Origin: Bathymodiolus thermophilus thioautotrophic gill symbiont
GTDB taxonomy: Bacteria > Pseudomonadota > Gammaproteobacteria > PS1 > Pseudothioglobaceae
DNA: 64,000 nucleotides
Assembly: GCF_003711265.1 (NCBI RefSeq)
Contig: NZ_CP024634.1
Coordinates: forward strand, 930,001-994,000
Reading direction: 5' to 3'
Shown: one piece after another, positions 63,995 through 64,000 of the stretch
Layout: every line of letters begins with the position of its first letter
How positions within the stretch are numbered: position 1 is the first letter of the stretch
Notes under the pieces: generated by a model
Told to the model about the DNA's origin: nothing
The model's database searches: none
The model's input: only the letters and a program-made list of their open reading frames with translations
Program-made: the position numbers and the translations under genes

Positions 63995-64000
63995 AGACCT
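63991..64000 (+). CDS. Start of the next gene (gspN position), cut by the window edge
   Basis: An ATG at 63991 overlaps the gspM stop in an ATGA arrangement and opens a new frame that runs off the edge. By gene order it would be gspN, but only three codons are visible. Confidence 0.4.

Overview
The window looks like an AT-rich genome segment from a sulfur-oxidising gammaproteobacterium of the SUP05/Thioglobus type. The mussel-symbiont (Bathymodiolus) branch of that group fits best. This placement is an inference from gene content: a nitrate-assimilation operon carrying a DsrC-family protein, System I cytochrome c maturation genes, typical gammaproteobacterial housekeeping blocks (rpsF-rpsR-rplI-dnaB-alr, yfgM-der-hisS, cpdA-DUF1249), large RTX and cadherin-like surface proteins, restriction and phage-defence genes, and many small palindromic repeats. 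No 16S rRNA or other decisive marker is present.

Layout. 1-1251 is the 3' end of an FG-GAP/RTX calcium-binding secreted protein. 1300-1966 is a long leader with a palindromic element and two consecutive intrinsic terminators. 1967-12241 is a nitrate-use operon: NirB, a NarK/NasA transporter, a PP2C-kinase fusion, a NarB-type nitrate reductase, a fused DmsB-DmsC-like electron-transfer and anchor protein, and a DsrC-like protein lacking the penultimate cysteine. 12238-21303 holds housekeeping and small genes (pdxB, ung, a thioredoxin-like protein, tpm, a cold-shock protein, an SLT lipoprotein, a Rieske protein, a TrpD-like protein) and an unusual trio of two ATP-grasp proteins plus a VTT-type membrane protein. 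21661-24671 pairs a ThDP enzyme with an aldehyde dehydrogenase. msbA and pyrG follow.

28978-34948 is a surface-protein region. Two large secreted proteins share almost the same signal peptide and N-terminal domain but end in different anchors: an autotransporter barrel and a C-terminal membrane sorting tail. Between them lies a small lipoprotein gene broken into three frames at two simple-sequence tracts. An IS5-like element (35232-36535) has jumped into one copy of the small palindromic repeat family. 36696-45909 is conserved housekeeping on the minus strand.

46436-57634 is a defence island built inside a type I restriction-modification operon. Between hsdM and hsdR lie a truncated RhuM-like gene, a HepT-MntA toxin-antitoxin pair, hsdS, a complete two-gene Gabija-like system (GajA OLD-type ATPase/TOPRIM nuclease and GajB UvrD-like helicase), a Bro-N protein, and a tandemly duplicated 89-bp promoter-like unit directly before hsdR. 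The island is followed by radC, mtgA, tsaB, ccmC-ccmD-ccmE-ccmG without ccmF, an HU gene, tRNA-Val and tRNA-Asp, two more repeat copies and gspL-gspM.

Three families of short non-autonomous inverted-repeat elements (called A, B and C here) recur through the intergenic regions. Several now supply stop codons, ribosome-binding sites or gene ends. All family names rest on motifs read by eye from the translated sequence; no database search was run.
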